Both the position numbers and the translations under genes were made by a program. Positions 5,677-6,362 of a DNA stretch of 6,362 nt are shown here, one piece after another. Position 1 is the stretch's first letter. The number at the start of each line of letters is the position of its first letter. Below the pieces are notes generated by a model, which did not search any database, was not told where the DNA came from, and worked only from the letters and a program-made list of their open reading frames with translations. The stretch is from Legionellales bacterium (GTDB taxonomy: Bacteria > Pseudomonadota > Gammaproteobacteria > PIVX01), in NCBI GenBank assembly GCA_013215905.1, contig JABSQI010000106.1, forward strand, positions 1 through 6,362, given 5' to 3'.

Positions 5677-6362
5677 TTTTCTATTATTGTAGTTCCATTA
5701 TTATCAAATGAAAAATTTAGTTCTTTTAGTCCTAAATTATTCATTAAATTTCTTAATTTTTTATTATCTGTTGTATAAAACATCAAAAATCCACCACCTC
5801 CAGCGCCTATTAATTTCCCACCAAGAGCACCGTTATTCATAGCTTTTTTATAAACGTTATTAATTATTTCATTTGACATGCTTGGTGATCTTGATAATTT
5901 ATTCTGCCAATGCGTATTCATTAGCTTAGCGAAGAAAATATAGTCTTCTTTTTGTAGTGCCTCTATACATTGATAACCAATTTTCTTTGTAGTATGTAAG
6001 TTTTCTAACATTTCTGCATTGCTTTCTATTGAATGTTTTACTTGAACTTGCAATATATTACTAGCTTCACGAGTTATACCAGTGAAAAAAATTAATAAAT
6101 TATTATCTAAGAATTTTAAGGTATCGGGAAGCAGATCTAATTTTTGAATTTCAACATCATGGTTTTTATGAAAGATAAAACTATTAATACCACCAATAGC
6201 AGAAATATATGGATCCTGTTTACCAACAAAATATCCGAGTTTATTAATTTCAATATCACATGCAATCCTAGCCAATTCAGCACGATCAATTTCTTTACCA
6301 TAATGGGAATATAGAGCAGCAAGTAAAGATACTGTAAAGCTACCAGAAGAGCCTAAACCTGT
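5673..6362 (-). CDS. hddA: D-glycero-D-manno-heptose 7-phosphate kinase, 5' end outside the window
   Basis: This GHMP-family kinase phosphorylates D-glycero-D-manno-heptose 7-phosphate at C1 to give the alpha-1,7-bisphosphate. The window holds the last 229 residues of a protein usually near 340. The frame is open to the window edge, so the N-terminus is beyond 6362. The fragment begins inside the ATP-binding motif, with TGLGSSGS at its residues 1-8, then GKQDPY (47-52), and the C-terminal GHMP motif GAGGGGF (186-192). GKQDPY followed by a Gly-Gly pair is usual for HddA. A TTG at 6275 could be taken as a start, but it is internal because coding continues upstream in the same frame through the GHMP motif. 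The stop overlaps the hddC start as ATGA, consistent with an operon hddA-hddC-gmhA. Sugar specificity rests on the neighbours. Confidence 0.92.
   Translation of the reverse strand, partial: TGLGSSGSFTVSLLAALYSHYGKEIDRAELARIACDIEINKLGYFVGKQDPYISAIGGINSFIFHKNHDVEIQKLDLLPDTLKFLDNNLLIFFTGITREASNILQVQVKHSIESNAEMLENLHTTKKIGYQCIEALQKEDYIFFAKLMNTHWQNKLSRSPSMSNEIINNVYKKAMNNGALGGKLIGAGGGGFLMFYTTDNKKLRNLMNNLGLKELNFSFDNNGTTIIEK

Noticed and set aside
5673..6275. A 200-residue kinase starting at TTG 6275
   Set aside because: The same frame continues upstream through the GLGSSG ATP-binding motif to the window edge, so this codon is an internal leucine.

Overview
This is a chromosomal segment from an AT-rich Gram-negative bacterium. 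Hand-counted samples run about 26-40% G+C. The Gram-negative reading rests on nucleotide-sugar genes of LPS, O-antigen or capsule type, namely GDP-heptose and CDP-6-deoxyhexose precursors. The species cannot be named from these bases. An AT-rich host-associated proteobacterium would fit, but that is a guess.

Left third (about 100-2076, + strand): a compact three-gene operon. It encodes a CsoR/RcnR-family metal-sensing repressor with the Cys-His-Cys copper-type ligand set, a YcaD-like major facilitator transporter, and a small four-helix membrane protein that I assign to DUF4396, which has a conserved-looking HCxxxC motif. The promoter is TTGACA-17-TAGTAT. An imperfect 26-bp dyad fills its spacer and covers the -10 box, as expected for an autoregulated repressor. 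The likely logic is metal-relieved expression of a membrane metal-handling module that has neither a P-type ATPase nor a CopZ-type chaperone.

Middle (2113-3965, - strand, convergent with the operon): rfbF and rfbG, which together make CDP-4-keto-6-deoxy-D-glucose from glucose-1-phosphate and CTP. They overlap by one base (TAATG). A good promoter (TTGATA-17-TAAAAT) lies just upstream of rfbF. No later CDP-sugar gene follows, because the locus runs straight into the metal operon.

Gap (3966-4397): about 430 bases without a convincing gene. It contains the rfbF promoter.

Right third (4398-6362, - strand): hddA (5' end beyond the window), hddC and gmhA, tightly coupled. These are the kinase, guanylyltransferase and isomerase of the GDP-D-glycero-alpha-D-manno-heptose pathway. 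The phosphatase GmhB is not in the window. hddC is the notable gene. Its reading frame breaks at a seven-A run that forms the heptamer A AAA AAG in the correct phase. A -1 shift there restores a complete 232-residue protein ending two bases before gmhA.
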